64,000 nucleotides of DNA from JAEINY01 sp942490535 (GCA_942490535.1 CALNXQ010000005.1:744001-808000); one strand, 5' to 3'. Shown: positions 7,811 through 18,092, counted from the first letter of the stretch. Translations and numbers: made by a program. The notes: generated from the letters alone by a model not told the origin.

Positions 7811-8545
7811 TTACCGGTTCTTGGCAATTAAAGCAGCAACCACAGCTGCTCTTAAACCACCATCGATATTCACGACTGTGAGATTTGGCGAACAACTGGC
7901 TAACATACTGGTCAAGGCTGCCTCTTTGGCCCGGAAGCCATAGCCAATGGAAGTGGGCACACCAATCACCGGCAGCGGCACTAATGAAGCTACAAAGGGA
8001 GCCAGGGCCCCTTCCATCCCTGCCACTACAATCACCGCTGACACATCTTGTTCCATTCCGGTTTTAACAGCCTCCAGTACACGCGTGGGATGGGCAATAC
8101 CCCGATCTTCGAACACCACCGGCCGAACACCCACCGCCTTTAAAATCACTTCGCATTCATAAGTCACGGGATGATCGGCCGACCCTGCACTGATCACCAA
8201 TACGGCTCCTTTGGCCTCCGGCATTTCACCAATCACGGTGGCATTCACCGACCACAAAACAGGAAAACGGTCTTTAAAATGCAGATCCAGCTCTTTATAA
8301 AAAGGACTGCGCGAAACGACCACCCGGGGATGTTCCTCAAGGATTTTCTCCGTTAGTTCAATGGTCTGCTCCAATGTTTTATACTCGCCATAGATGATTT
8401 CAGGAATATTAGTACGCATGCCCCGGTTGATATCAAGGATGTAGCGACTGGCGGTTTCCATCCAATCCAGTGAGAAATGACGGCGGGCTTCATCTTTCGT
8501 TAAATGCCCCTGTTGTATGTTATCAAAAAGTTCGTCAAAAGTCAT
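7811..8545 (-). CDS. larB: Nickel pincer cofactor biosynthesis protein LarB
   Basis: A 244-residue protein when started at the ATG at 8545. LarB carboxylates and hydrolyses nicotinic acid adenine dinucleotide to give pyridinium-3,5-biscarboxylic acid mononucleotide, the first step of the nickel-pincer nucleotide used by lactate racemase and related enzymes. The C-terminal two thirds is PurE-like: AVLVISAGSADHPVTYECE, VVFEDRGIAHP, VIVVAGMEGALAPFVASLV and VIGVPTSIGYG. The N-terminal 100 residues form the helical part special to LarB. It follows larE on the same strand with a gap of about 75 bp, and the two are surely a pair. No larC or larA is seen in the window. Confidence 0.93.
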   Translation of the reverse strand: MTFDELFDNIQQGHLTKDEARRHFSLDWMETASRYILDINRGMRTNIPEIIYGEYKTLEQTIELTEKILEEHPRVVVSRSPFYKELDLHFKDRFPVLWSVNATVIGEMPEAKGAVLVISAGSADHPVTYECEVILKAVGVRPVVFEDRGIAHPTRVLEAVKTGMEQDVSAVIVVAGMEGALAPFVASLVPLPVIGVPTSIGYGFRAKEAALTSMLASCSPNLTVVNIDGGLRAAVVAALIAKNR

Positions 8546-8620
8546 TATAATCGCGTTTAGTGCTAAGTGAAAAGTACATAAGGTCAACCAGTATTACCAC
8601 AAAATCCTAGCTGCTGACCA

Positions 8621-9403
8621 TTATTTTTTTATACGCTTATCGTATTCGTTGGGACGGGAACGCTTCATATCGATGGTCACGAAGAGACAGACTTCACCTC
8701 CAATATCAATAAGCTGCTGACGAAAAGATTCCTCCACTACAGCTAGGTAACTCTCGGGTTTGGAGAGTTCGATACGAAGGTGATCGGCATCATCGATACG
8801 GCAACGCACGTGAAAATCCCCCGTTTTTTCCACAAAGAGGTGTTCAATTCTACGAATGGTTGAAATGCGCTCGGGGGTTAACAGATGTGTGTAATTAATG
8901 CGGGTAGCCAAACAACTCTCCAGATCGGCCAATAAAGGGTCAGCACCAAATGAAATGGCCAGCTCTTTGGTTTCCCATGATGTAATTCCCAATTCGGCCA
9001 AAGGTGATAAAACATTGTACTCATCCAAAGCCTGTTTCCCCGGCCGGTAATTGCTCAAATCACTGGCTGTAGTACCATCGAAAATTGGCAGTCCATCCTG
9101 GGGCACTTGAGAAAGAATGTGCTTTTTACAATGGTAGCAGCGCTTCACAGGATTCTCAACCACCACTAGACCAGGTGTCACATCAATCACTTCCAGTTTA
9201 TCCGAGCCTAAATTGCGGGCCTGGATCAGCATTTCCTCAGCTGACGCCCGGTTAAACCCGTTATCCACCCATATGGGAATAATTCCGGCACCTGCCTGCA
9301 TGGCGGCCCCCAACACGGCACTGCTATCAAAACCACCTGAAAACAATAAGTAACCTTTAGTGTGTGATTGAAACCAATTAATTAGTGCTTGTTTTTTATC
9401 CAT
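8621..9403 (-). CDS. larE: Sulfur transferase LarE for nickel pincer cofactor
   Basis: A 260-residue ATP-pyrophosphatase family protein that adenylates and then thiolates the LarB product. The PP-loop is FSGGFDSS (residues 21-28). The enzyme has three cysteines at the places that matter: a CxxC pair (Cys89 and Cys92 in RCYHCKK) and Cys164 in ESCLATR. Cys164 corresponds by motif to the sacrificial cysteine of the Lactobacillus enzyme. LarE proteins with two extra cysteines are thought to hold an iron-sulfur cluster and so act catalytically instead of being consumed; this protein looks like that type. It is the first gene of the larE-larB pair. Confidence 0.93.
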   Translation of the reverse strand: MDKKQALINWFQSHTKGYLLFSGGFDSSAVLGAAMQAGAGIIPIWVDNGFNRASAEEMLIQARNLGSDKLEVIDVTPGLVVVENPVKRCYHCKKHILSQVPQDGLPIFDGTTASDLSNYRPGKQALDEYNVLSPLAELGITSWETKELAISFGADPLLADLESCLATRINYTHLLTPERISTIRRIEHLFVEKTGDFHVRCRIDDADHLRIELSKPESYLAVVEESFRQQLIDIGGEVCLFVTIDMKRSRPNEYDKRIKK

Positions 9404-9462
9404 CTTCTTATCGTGTAATTGATGTTTTGAAGATAAATAAAAATTGGGAGACCACAGAAAGC

Positions 9463-9497
9463 AAAAAACGGCCTCCCAAATGCTTGAGAGACCGTTT
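9463..9497 (-). terminator. Rho-independent terminator of the SusCD operon
   Basis: Reading the minus strand, AAACGGTCTCTC (9497-9486) pairs along 12 bases with GGGAGGCCGTTT (9477-9466), including two G-T pairs, and a T-run follows. It lies 34 bp after the stop of the DUF4302 gene. Confidence 0.88.
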
Positions 9498-9530
9498 GTG
9501 AACTATTTAAATTAAACCTATAATTTAACG

Positions 9531-10823
9531 CTACAGTTTAAATGTAATATGTAATGTAGGATCAGATTTACTAACAAAAGTAAAGTAACCATTAGCTTCT
9601 TGTACTATGTAAAGCCCTTCAGGATCACACAAAAATGTATCATACAGAAATTGCAAATACTCGTTTGTTTCATAGGCAGGCTTGAACCATGAACGATCTG
9701 CCGGTATACGTGTCGTAGCATCAGTATTATCATAAGAAATTAAATCCTGAGCTACTACTGTAATCGCAATATCGCGTTGACCATCCCACATATTGGTTCC
9801 ATCCTGAGCAGGATTAGTTTGCACTAATACTTGCCCCCATGCATTATACAATTGGAAACTAACAAAACTAGGAAGATCTTTACGTATTCCTTCAACAACG
9901 CGTTGTAATTTAGGAGAAAAGTTTCTGCTTAAGAATCCTATCTGACCAGCTACGAAACTAGCAATTCCATTCATAGTAAAAGGAGGAGCATTATCGTACA
10001 AAATTGCACCGGCACCGCTTATCACCTCATCTTTAGTGATAACAAACATATCATCCGCTTCATTAAGCACAAACTCTCTTATAAAAACACCACCTAAATC
10101 CAATGGCTCATTTAAAGTTACCGTTCCATTTCCATTAATGGCTACTATTGTTGTGAACGTTCCTAGACCACCATTCATCGGTCCAAAGAAAGATGCTTCG
10201 TCATTATAAATATTGAAACTAAACTTAAAACCGTAAGGTAAACCATTCACTCTCAGATTACGGAAATAAGACTTCTCCGGATCATTAGCCAGTTTGGTTC
10301 TCACTTTATGGATAACCTGCTGCTCCTTCAAATATGTTGCGGTTGTCTCATCTGCACGCTTGAGAGTTAAATATGAAATCCCTTCCGTTTTAGAAGCCCG
10401 ACTAATAAACTTGTATTCCCCATCAGCCTCACTCTCCAGTTCCCATCGAAAATCGGCATACTTAGTCTGATCCATTAAGTACCCCAATACACAATACGTA
10501 TCAAAAGTCAGATCAAACTGTTGTGAATACCGCATCTTGTAGTTAGATTCCTTATTAAGATAATCTTCAAATACAGATTCTATTTCTACACGATTATCAT
10601 TATTAAAATGAAAGACCATGGTGGTATGCATTGTACTATCGTTATAATAATATTCCGATAGCCATCCATATTCATTTCCAACCAGATCAGATTTTATTCT
10701 TGAAATCTCTGAATTAGTTCTATCTTCAGGTGATTGGTCAAATACACTTTCTACTTCATTTTTCTGACAAGCACCCAAAAACATCAACAGGGGAAGAATA
10801 TATATATAAAGATGTTTTTTCAT
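9531..10823 (-). CDS. DUF4302 family lipoprotein
   Basis: A 430-residue surface or periplasmic lipoprotein (lipobox FLGAC, Cys19) of the DUF4302 family. The family is known almost only as a partner gene of SusC/SusD pairs that also carry a putative zinc metallopeptidase, exactly the context here. Recognisable parts are EISRIKSDLVGNEYGWLSEYYYNDS in the first third, the MVFHFNNDNRVEIES strand, and a C-terminal region with GLYIVQEANGYFTFVSKSD. It is the last gene of the operon and is followed by a strong terminator. The role is unknown; presentation of, or binding to, the substrate taken up by the SusCD complex is a reasonable guess. Confidence 0.82.
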   Translation of the reverse strand: MKKHLYIYILPLLMFLGACQKNEVESVFDQSPEDRTNSEISRIKSDLVGNEYGWLSEYYYNDSTMHTTMVFHFNNDNRVEIESVFEDYLNKESNYKMRYSQQFDLTFDTYCVLGYLMDQTKYADFRWELESEADGEYKFISRASKTEGISYLTLKRADETTATYLKEQQVIHKVRTKLANDPEKSYFRNLRVNGLPYGFKFSFNIYNDEASFFGPMNGGLGTFTTIVAINGNGTVTLNEPLDLGGVFIREFVLNEADDMFVITKDEVISGAGAILYDNAPPFTMNGIASFVAGQIGFLSRNFSPKLQRVVEGIRKDLPSFVSFQLYNAWGQVLVQTNPAQDGTNMWDGQRDIAITVVAQDLISYDNTDATTRIPADRSWFKPAYETNEYLQFLYDTFLCDPEGLYIVQEANGYFTFVSKSDPTLHITFKL

Positions 10824-10851
10824 AATTGTTTATTTTTTGTTATGTAACAAG

Positions 10852-11703
10852 CTATTCCAAATTTGCCTCAATTTCAGCAATACGAGCTTGATAAGCTGCT
10901 CTGACTGCATCCATATCAATTCCTATACTTGTCATGTACTTCTTCTGAATACTCAACTTCTCATTTAAAATTGGCCTACCTTCATGTTCTTTCTCAAAAA
11001 GATTATATAATTCTTGATCAGAAGCAATGATATAGGTAGAAAACAGTTCAACAAAATCTTCCTGCGGATTCATAGTGCCATAGGGACTCACCATACCTCT
11101 GCGTAAAGCCTCCTCTGGAGTAACCGTACGCCAGCCTGTTAATGTGTAACTGTCGGGCGTTACTTTCCTATACTCATTGGGTAAGCCAAAACGCTGATGA
11201 ATCACATGGCCATACTCATGATAGGCGGTGTGCATCTGCATATTAATCCATCCAATATTCTCTGAATCAAATTGGTTTACTTCTGTAAAACGAATTAAGG
11301 TACCACCTTCAGCCTGTCCTAAAATTCTTGTACCATCTAATTTCATGGCTGGCGAACCTACATACACCAATAACTTGGGAAATGTGAGTGACACAAACTC
11401 CTGCGAAGCACCTGCCAGCATAGGTTCCGCCCACATATCCAGCACCAACTGGCTCATGGGCACCACTAACTCTTCTTTAACAGGCGTGATGTAATACCAA
11501 TCGGCAGGAAGCAAATTTTTAACGTATAGGTACTCAACGCGTGTATTGTACCCCTTAAACATCTCAGCCAATTGAAGGTCAATTTCAGAGGATTCTCGAG
11601 GTGGGAACAAGTTTTCCCCCGATGAAGTTACTTGATCATCTTCGCTACATCCTATAAATGTTGTAAGAATGGAAAGTAGAACTAGATATTTTAATGCTTT
11701 CAT
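10852..11703 (-). CDS. Putative zinc-binding metallopeptidase lipoprotein (Peptidase_Mx1)
   Basis: A 283-residue lipoprotein (lipobox FIGC, Cys19) with the zincin motif HEYGH in the run TAYHEYGHVIHQRFGLPNEY near residue 160. A downstream acidic segment, EDFVELFSTYI, is well placed for the third zinc ligand (Glu). This matches the Peptidase_Mx1 family (PF15890), which nearly always lies between SusD and DUF4302 genes in Bacteroidota. No enzymatic activity has been settled for the family to my knowledge. The gene starts 9 bp after SusD. Together with its neighbours it may process a peptide or glycopeptide at the cell surface. Confidence 0.87.
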   Translation of the reverse strand: MKALKYLVLLSILTTFIGCSEDDQVTSSGENLFPPRESSEIDLQLAEMFKGYNTRVEYLYVKNLLPADWYYITPVKEELVVPMSQLVLDMWAEPMLAGASQEFVSLTFPKLLVYVGSPAMKLDGTRILGQAEGGTLIRFTEVNQFDSENIGWINMQMHTAYHEYGHVIHQRFGLPNEYRKVTPDSYTLTGWRTVTPEEALRRGMVSPYGTMNPQEDFVELFSTYIIASDQELYNLFEKEHEGRPILNEKLSIQKKYMTSIGIDMDAVRAAYQARIAEIEANLE

Positions 11704-11712
11704 AATCTTTTC

Positions 11713-13173
11713 TTATTTATTTGGTTGCATACCTGTTTTAATGGCATAGTTTGGAATTTGATAATCCTTGTTAGGAGCAATTTCAGATAGCTTTATCTCT
11801 GAACCATCTACCAACAAATGAACCACATCAATACCATACCTTTTAATATCAAACCAACGTAAACCTCTCTGTAAATTATGAACCCGACGCTCAAAAAGCA
11901 GATAATTTGTCCATGCCTGCATATCATCTTCTACACTATAGAATTCTTTAAGCTTCTCAGTTGTTAACAGTGCAGGATTATAACCTTCATATACATTCCT
12001 TCCAATAACCTCCAATAAACTTTTGGCTCTAACATAATTTCCTTGACGTATATATCCTTCAGCCGTGTAAAGAATAGCTTCAGATAAAGGGAACAAATCC
12101 GTAGCTGATGATTCCACAGAACCAGGCTGGTACACAAAAAAGCTAATTGGAACAAAAACATTACCTGTTCTTATATAGCTACTTAACAATCTATTATCAA
12201 CACGAAGTCCAAATGGATTCTTTTGCAGATACAATTGTAATATACCGGTTTGTTCTAATTCATTGGTTGTACATTGGTAAATATAACTAAAAGTAGTCCA
12301 GGTACGCGAATTTTGCACCATTCCAACTTCCGAATTATCGATATTGACCGGACCATATTTGTCAGAACCGTACTCCTTCCACGCTCTCATGCTATTAACA
12401 CCTCCATATTCAGCAATGGCCAACTCGCCAAAAGCAATAGCCTTTGCCACATCTTCTTCATTTTTGTTTCTGAATGTGTAAAAGCGAGCGGCATAACTAT
12501 AGATAGACGGGAATGTGAAACGGTATTTATTTTTATTTACCAGTGAGTGATCGGCTTCCAACAAGGCTAATCCTTCAAGTAGGTCTTTTTCAGCATTAAT
12601 ATAAACCTGTTCTACAGACTCTCGCTTATAATTAACCGATAACTCTTTTTCGGGAAGATACACATAAGGTACCCCAAAATCAGAACCTGCTGTTGATGCA
12701 TCATAGTGCTTGGCAAACAAGTTAACCAGCATAAAATGACAATATGACCGCATTATCAGAACCTCTCCCCTGATAGCATTTGCTTTAGCAATTTCATCAG
12801 GTGTTAACGAAAGCTTATCCAAAGCTTCCAAGGCATGGTTTAACTGAGAAATCGAACCATATGAGGCCGTCCAGTACTCAGCGGGTGAATCCTGATGCGT
12901 CTGACTCCTAAAATCGCGACTCCATGTGTATAAGTCTTCAATAATATCAGCTGTGGAATACACATTAGATGCGGCAGTTACATTATCCGTACTAAAATCT
13001 GTAAAGCGGTGACTTCTTGAATTCTGATAGCTTCCAACGATTGTAGCTTCTACTTTCTCCAAAGAGTTTATTTCTAACCTCTCATCGGGCGCTACATCCA
13101 GAAACTCATTACAACCGGTAAAAAGCAAACTCATTACAGGAGCAAGAGCTATATATAATAGTAATTTCTTCAT
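11713..13173 (-). CDS. SusD/RagB family nutrient-binding lipoprotein
   Basis: A 486-residue surface lipoprotein (lipobox LFTGC, Cys21) that forms the lid over the partner SusC transporter. The opening CNEFLDVAPDERLEI is the standard SusD start. Tetratricopeptide-like helices follow (IRGEVLIMRSYCHFMLVNLFAKHY; AIAFGELAIAEYGG), and the C-terminal YLLFERRVHNLQRGLRWFDIKRYG is a conserved SusD signature. It starts 10 bp after the SusC stop and is translated from the same mRNA. The substrate is not evident: no glycoside hydrolase gene lies in the operon. Confidence 0.93.
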   Translation of the reverse strand: MKKLLLYIALAPVMSLLFTGCNEFLDVAPDERLEINSLEKVEATIVGSYQNSRSHRFTDFSTDNVTAASNVYSTADIIEDLYTWSRDFRSQTHQDSPAEYWTASYGSISQLNHALEALDKLSLTPDEIAKANAIRGEVLIMRSYCHFMLVNLFAKHYDASTAGSDFGVPYVYLPEKELSVNYKRESVEQVYINAEKDLLEGLALLEADHSLVNKNKYRFTFPSIYSYAARFYTFRNKNEEDVAKAIAFGELAIAEYGGVNSMRAWKEYGSDKYGPVNIDNSEVGMVQNSRTWTTFSYIYQCTTNELEQTGILQLYLQKNPFGLRVDNRLLSSYIRTGNVFVPISFFVYQPGSVESSATDLFPLSEAILYTAEGYIRQGNYVRAKSLLEVIGRNVYEGYNPALLTTEKLKEFYSVEDDMQAWTNYLLFERRVHNLQRGLRWFDIKRYGIDVVHLLVDGSEIKLSEIAPNKDYQIPNYAIKTGMQPNK

Positions 13174-13183
13174 GTTTTATCTA

Positions 13184-16100
13184 TTAAAAACCAACTTTTA
13201 AACTAAACGTATATTGTCCCATAATTGGCATACTTGTACCACCAGACCAAACAAACTCAGGATCTTCACCTGATAACTTATCAGGATCAGCTAACCATAA
13301 AATGGCCAGGTTAGTGCCCTGAACACCGATAGAGGCATTATTAACTCCAACTTTCTGAACCCAGCTCTTAGGCAGATCATAATTTAATGAAACATTCTTC
13401 AAACGAACAAAGGAAGCGTCTGCTAACCAATAATCTGACATTCCATACAATTGATATGCCGTTTTAATATCACCTGCACCAGGACGGTTCATCTCATCCT
13501 TATCCATAATGGCAGGAATATTAGTAATAGCCTCATCACCCTGTACTCGCCACCTGTTCTTTAAGTGGGAAGTTAATGCTTCACCATCAGTATAGTAATA
13601 ATCAAAATCCTGCATTACGCGTTTTACATGACCAAACTGTCCTGAAATTAATACTGACAAGGTTATCCCTTTGTATTTGAATGAGTTGTGCAATCCAACA
13701 TGAGTGGTTGGCTCCAGGTTACCACTATATTCAAAATCTGAGAAATCACTTGTTTGCACAGCTAAGTATCTTACTTTTTCATTGTTTCTATCATAAAAAG
13801 TCGGAACACCAGAATCATCCAAACCGGCAAAACGAGATGAATAAACCCCCCTGATTGGCCCATTTAAGATTGGCTTTCCATAAATACTTGTCGCCGGACC
13901 TACCCATCCTGTTTCTAACAGATCGGTGATCTTACTCTCATTGTACGAATAAGTTACAGAAACATCCCATTTGAATCCGGATGTTTGAATAGGAGTACCT
14001 GATAAAGCCAATTCATATCCATGTGTATCCATACTGGCAACATTCCCCCATTTGGTTGCTTGTCCACCAACACCATTGGTCTCATATCGACCTATCAAAT
14101 CAAATGCATTTCTCTGGTAGTAGTTAGCAGTTAATGAAAGACGATTTCTGAAAATAGCCGCATCAACACCTATGTTTAGCTCATACTGCTTTTCCCACGT
14201 TAGGTCGCTATTTTCCAATTCAGAAATATCGATGCCCAATTGGGATGCACTTGGATGGAATGGTCGGAATGGCGCATATGATTGAGCTAGCACAGTCGAG
14301 TTAGAAGCCGGTCCACGCTGTGCCACGAGCGAATATCCAACTCTCAAATTCAACTGATCTAACCATTCCTGACTTTTAAGAAAGTTTTCTTCTTGCATAG
14401 CCCATTTACCACTAATACTCCAGGATGGCATCCAACGAGCAGCCCTTGATTTACCCAACCGGTTAGAACCTTCGTACCTGAATGTCCCGTTAACAGTATA
14501 TCGTCCAAGGTATGAGTATCCTCCATTGAACATGGTGGCTGTAAAGCGTTCAAATGTGTTTTCTAACCCGTAATTAGCTTTACCTTCCATCTCCAGTTTC
14601 TCAAGATAATTGGGTGAAGGCTTGGATAAGTTACCCATATCATAGAAATGGCCATAACCACTATGCCATGAATTACCACGATCAATGTAGCGAACTTCAG
14701 TACCCAACAAAGTTGTAAAGGAATGATTATCACCCAACTTTGGATTCCAATTTATATTAGCATTAAAATAATAGTTCTCCATCTTGTCGTTGTACTCCTC
14801 GTAGATACCCCCTTGAGGTAAAACACTATATTTAATTCCTGTTGTCTCTCCTGGTCTTTCGTATAGTAATCTATTATCATTCCGAATCAACTCTGAATCA
14901 TTGGGACGAGTACCTGCCCTGTAAGCATTTGCTTCATTGGAATTTTCATGTACCTTACGCCCCGTTTCAGCATGAAAAAAGCGAGCAGCTACGCGGGCAT
15001 TTACTGATAACTGACTAGTAAAATCATAATCAAAAATAGCCTTGAATGACATATCCTGTACTTTAACGCCCAAACTATTCTTATCCAACTCATCAATAAT
15101 ATTGAAGTCTACATAATTCCGTCTAAAATACTCTAAATCTCCACTCTCATCATAAGCGCGGATATTGCGACTAGTAGACATAGCATACAAAAACGGATTA
15201 TTATCAAAGCTCCGTTCGATACGACCAGTATATCTATTAACACCACCTACGTCATCTGAACTATTTGATAAGCCAGATAGGGTCTGATCACGATAACTTA
15301 GGTCTGCCTGAGTAGTTATCTTAAACTTATCTGTAATATTGAATGTTCCTTTCATCAGTGCAGTGTAGCGATCCACCTTATCTGCGATGGTCCATCCTGC
15401 ATCATTCAGATATCCAATAGAGGTATAGAATGACGATTTTTCTCCACCTCCGGAAATACTAACCGTATGTTGCTGTTGAACACCTGTCTTAAACAACTCC
15501 TTAAACCAATTGGTGTTAGCCGTTTCATACTTTCTCAGGAAGGCTTCCATTTCGGTATTACCGGCACCCCAGTTCAATTTATTATCAGCAATTAGGCTGT
15601 ACATTTTTCCATAGGCTCCATGGTTAATAGCTCCTTGAGTACTAGCCACATTAATCCATCCTTTTTCATGCAGTTCTCTGTTAATAGACATTTGATCGAC
15701 GGAATTCAGGATGTTATAATCTTCGTATCTTGGAATGGGACGAACAGTCACATTAGTAGAGTAATTAACTCGTAAACTGCCTTTTTTACCAGTTTTTGTA
15801 GTAATCAACACAACTCCATTCATGGCGCGAGCACCATAGATAGCAGTCGCAGAACCATCTGATAAAATCTGAACATCAGCCACATCATCCATGTTCAAAC
15901 CAGCTACACCGGAACTAATCAATGTATTCAAGTCGCCTGAAACAAGATCGTCCATGGATACTTCTTTGGCATCTTCCAATACAATACCGTCTACTACCCA
16001 TAATGGCTTTTGCACACCGTAAATAGAAGACGATCCACGAACACGAATCTTAGGAGCTGTTCCAAATGTACTTGAAACGTTCTGCACAGACACACCAGCA

Positions 16101-16864
16101 ACGCGCCCTTCAAGGGATTTAGTAATATCAGCTTCACCACCCAATTTAATATCGTCCATCTTAACCCTGGTAGCAGCACCAGTAAACAATTTACGATCGA
16201 CTTTCTGATAGCCCGTAACCACGACTTCCTCAATATCCGTCAATTCAGATTTCAATTGAACTTTAACATCGGTAAGATTGGTAATATCAATCTCCTGACT
16301 CACCATTCCAATAAAGGAAACAACTAAAATATTACTCCCTTCCGGTACTTTCAATTGAAAATCACCATCCAGTCCGGTAGCAGTACCAATTTGCGTACCT
16401 TTAAACATAACGGTTACTCCAGGCAAAGTTGCACCGGTTTCATCAACTACCACACCCGTAATGGTGCGTTGCTGCTGTTGCCCCACTGAAACAGAAGGTG
16501 CAGCTTGTGGCTTAACGATAATGTACTCATCTTTGAACTCATAAGTTAACGAGCGACCATCCAGAACAATACTGAAAAGATACTCTAACTCCATACTGCC
16601 ATTGGGCACATTTATCTGATCGGCTTTGTTCAGGCGATCGTTGTTGTAGATAACTGTTAAACCGGTTTGCTGCTTGACTTCATTAAACAACTCCTCAACA
16701 GTTAGGTTAGATTTCCGAACGGTCACTTTTTTCTGTGTGAAGGCAAATGTTGATACATTAAAAATCAACAATATTCCCACCAGCATCACCATTCGCGAAG
16801 GGATGTAGTTTTCCCATTGCCCATTCAGCGAGTGAATGAGCCTACCATAAGATAGCTTCTTCAT
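13184..16864 (-). CDS. SusC/RagA TonB-dependent transporter with N-terminal signalling domain
   Basis: A 1226-residue outer-membrane TonB-dependent transporter. After a signal/anchor segment (LVGILLIFNVSTFAF) comes an STN-type domain (about 45-115, LTVEELFNEVKQQTGLTVIYNNDRL) of the kind that talks to FecR. A carboxypeptidase-like repeat (ITGVVVDETGATLPGVTVMFKG, about 133-210), the region EEVVVTGYQ ahead of the plug, the plug (RVAGVSVQNVSSTFG; IRVRGSSSIYG; VADVQILSDGSATAIYGARAMNGVVLITTK) and a long beta-barrel follow. The STN domain plus the upstream sigma/FecR genes mean that cargo binding outside can switch on this operon from the outer membrane. It lies 46 bp after fecR. Confidence 0.95.
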   Translation of the reverse strand: MKKLSYGRLIHSLNGQWENYIPSRMVMLVGILLIFNVSTFAFTQKKVTVRKSNLTVEELFNEVKQQTGLTVIYNNDRLNKADQINVPNGSMELEYLFSIVLDGRSLTYEFKDEYIIVKPQAAPSVSVGQQQQRTITGVVVDETGATLPGVTVMFKGTQIGTATGLDGDFQLKVPEGSNILVVSFIGMVSQEIDITNLTDVKVQLKSELTDIEEVVVTGYQKVDRKLFTGAATRVKMDDIKLGGEADITKSLEGRVAGVSVQNVSSTFGTAPKIRVRGSSSIYGVQKPLWVVDGIVLEDAKEVSMDDLVSGDLNTLISSGVAGLNMDDVADVQILSDGSATAIYGARAMNGVVLITTKTGKKGSLRVNYSTNVTVRPIPRYEDYNILNSVDQMSINRELHEKGWINVASTQGAINHGAYGKMYSLIADNKLNWGAGNTEMEAFLRKYETANTNWFKELFKTGVQQQHTVSISGGGEKSSFYTSIGYLNDAGWTIADKVDRYTALMKGTFNITDKFKITTQADLSYRDQTLSGLSNSSDDVGGVNRYTGRIERSFDNNPFLYAMSTSRNIRAYDESGDLEYFRRNYVDFNIIDELDKNSLGVKVQDMSFKAIFDYDFTSQLSVNARVAARFFHAETGRKVHENSNEANAYRAGTRPNDSELIRNDNRLLYERPGETTGIKYSVLPQGGIYEEYNDKMENYYFNANINWNPKLGDNHSFTTLLGTEVRYIDRGNSWHSGYGHFYDMGNLSKPSPNYLEKLEMEGKANYGLENTFERFTATMFNGGYSYLGRYTVNGTFRYEGSNRLGKSRAARWMPSWSISGKWAMQEENFLKSQEWLDQLNLRVGYSLVAQRGPASNSTVLAQSYAPFRPFHPSASQLGIDISELENSDLTWEKQYELNIGVDAAIFRNRLSLTANYYQRNAFDLIGRYETNGVGGQATKWGNVASMDTHGYELALSGTPIQTSGFKWDVSVTYSYNESKITDLLETGWVGPATSIYGKPILNGPIRGVYSSRFAGLDDSGVPTFYDRNNEKVRYLAVQTSDFSDFEYSGNLEPTTHVGLHNSFKYKGITLSVLISGQFGHVKRVMQDFDYYYTDGEALTSHLKNRWRVQGDEAITNIPAIMDKDEMNRPGAGDIKTAYQLYGMSDYWLADASFVRLKNVSLNYDLPKSWVQKVGVNNASIGVQGTNLAILWLADPDKLSGEDPEFVWSGGTSMPIMGQYTFSLKVGF

Positions 16865-16910
16865 AGGTAATTGGTATAATTAAAAAAACAAACTGAGCTA
16901 AAACACTCTT

Positions 16911-18092
16911 TTATATCTCGGTAACGACTATTTTCGAATCAAACCTTGAAAATTTAACATTGGTTGTTTTCTCTACTACTTTCAGAAAATAATCAATATC
17001 GTACTCTTTTTTTACCATTCCTGAAAACCGTTGTTCAGCAGCATGGTCATTGGAAAAAACAAATTCAACATCAAACCACCTGTTCAACCGAAGAGTCATT
17101 TCCTGAAGAGTCACATCTTTAAATTCATAAATACCATTCCTCCAAGATGTATACAGATTCACATCCACCTCCTGGATATTGACACTTCCACCTTGAATAT
17201 GCTGCACCAGTTGTTGACCTGGCATCAAATGGTGCCACTTTTCATCAATTGTTACGTCCACTTTACCTTCAACGAGGGTTACGTGACTGACCGCTTCACC
17301 GGCATATCCACACACATTAAATTGAGTACCGGTAACGCGTACCTGCGATTGCATGGTTTCAATAAAAAATGGATTGGAAACATCTGAGCTAACCACAAAA
17401 TATGCTTCTCCTTCCAATTTAACTTGACGCTTACCCCTTTCAAAGAAATTTGGGAATGTTAATTTGGAACCTGCATTAATCCATACTTTAGTCCCATCCG
17501 ATAACTCCACATAATAATCCTGACCATTGGGCACACTCAAGGTATTCCATTCCTGCACGCTTTCTTCAACAAGTGATGCGGCGTCACTGTTCAGGCGTAA
17601 CTCCTTATCTGTACCGACTACACTTACCCCATTTTCAACCAAGGACAAATCCGTTTGGGATAAATTATAGCACTTACCACCTTTGGTAAATACAACCTGC
17701 TCCATGGGAAGTTGTGGCGCTTTATTAATCTCTTCATATTGGGCCATAGATACATTCTCCCATTGACTCCAGCGATTCATCAAATGCCATCCTCCCATTA
17801 GCACAACCAAAGCCAATACAGCGGCACTAATTTGATGTATAAAATCCAACCGTAGTCTATGTTTGGTGGATGAAATAGAATCAACAGCCATCCGTTTCTT
17901 TATAACAGCAAATGACACACCTTTTTCATCCTCATCAGCCTGTAACCAATTTTGCTGCAACAGCTCTTCCACTTTGGGATCGCTCTGAAAACCATCAACA
18001 AACTGTTCCAACCGTTCCAGCTCATCTCCTGTAACGCGTTCACTGCTGACGATCTTTTGAATTGAATGCTGTATGTTATTCTTTTTCTCCAT
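16911..18092 (-). CDS. FecR family anti-sigma factor
   Basis: A 393-residue inner-membrane protein that holds the neighbouring ECF sigma factor and releases it when the STN domain of SusC signals. An N-terminal cytoplasmic part of about 80 residues (ERLEQFVDGFQSDPKVEELLQQNW) is followed by one membrane helix (about 88-106, AAVLALVVLMGGWHLM). The periplasmic FecR domain contains the typical SVPNGQDYYVELSDGTKVWINAGSKLTFP and VEGEAYFVV. A C-terminal DUF4974 domain ends the protein (YEFKDVTLQEMTLRLNRWFDVEFVF). Gene order sigma-fecR-susC-susD is the classical trans-envelope regulated arrangement. Confidence 0.94.
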   Translation of the reverse strand: MEKKNNIQHSIQKIVSSERVTGDELERLEQFVDGFQSDPKVEELLQQNWLQADEDEKGVSFAVIKKRMAVDSISSTKHRLRLDFIHQISAAVLALVVLMGGWHLMNRWSQWENVSMAQYEEINKAPQLPMEQVVFTKGGKCYNLSQTDLSLVENGVSVVGTDKELRLNSDAASLVEESVQEWNTLSVPNGQDYYVELSDGTKVWINAGSKLTFPNFFERGKRQVKLEGEAYFVVSSDVSNPFFIETMQSQVRVTGTQFNVCGYAGEAVSHVTLVEGKVDVTIDEKWHHLMPGQQLVQHIQGGSVNIQEVDVNLYTSWRNGIYEFKDVTLQEMTLRLNRWFDVEFVFSNDHAAEQRFSGMVKKEYDIDYFLKVVEKTTNVKFSRFDSKIVVTEI

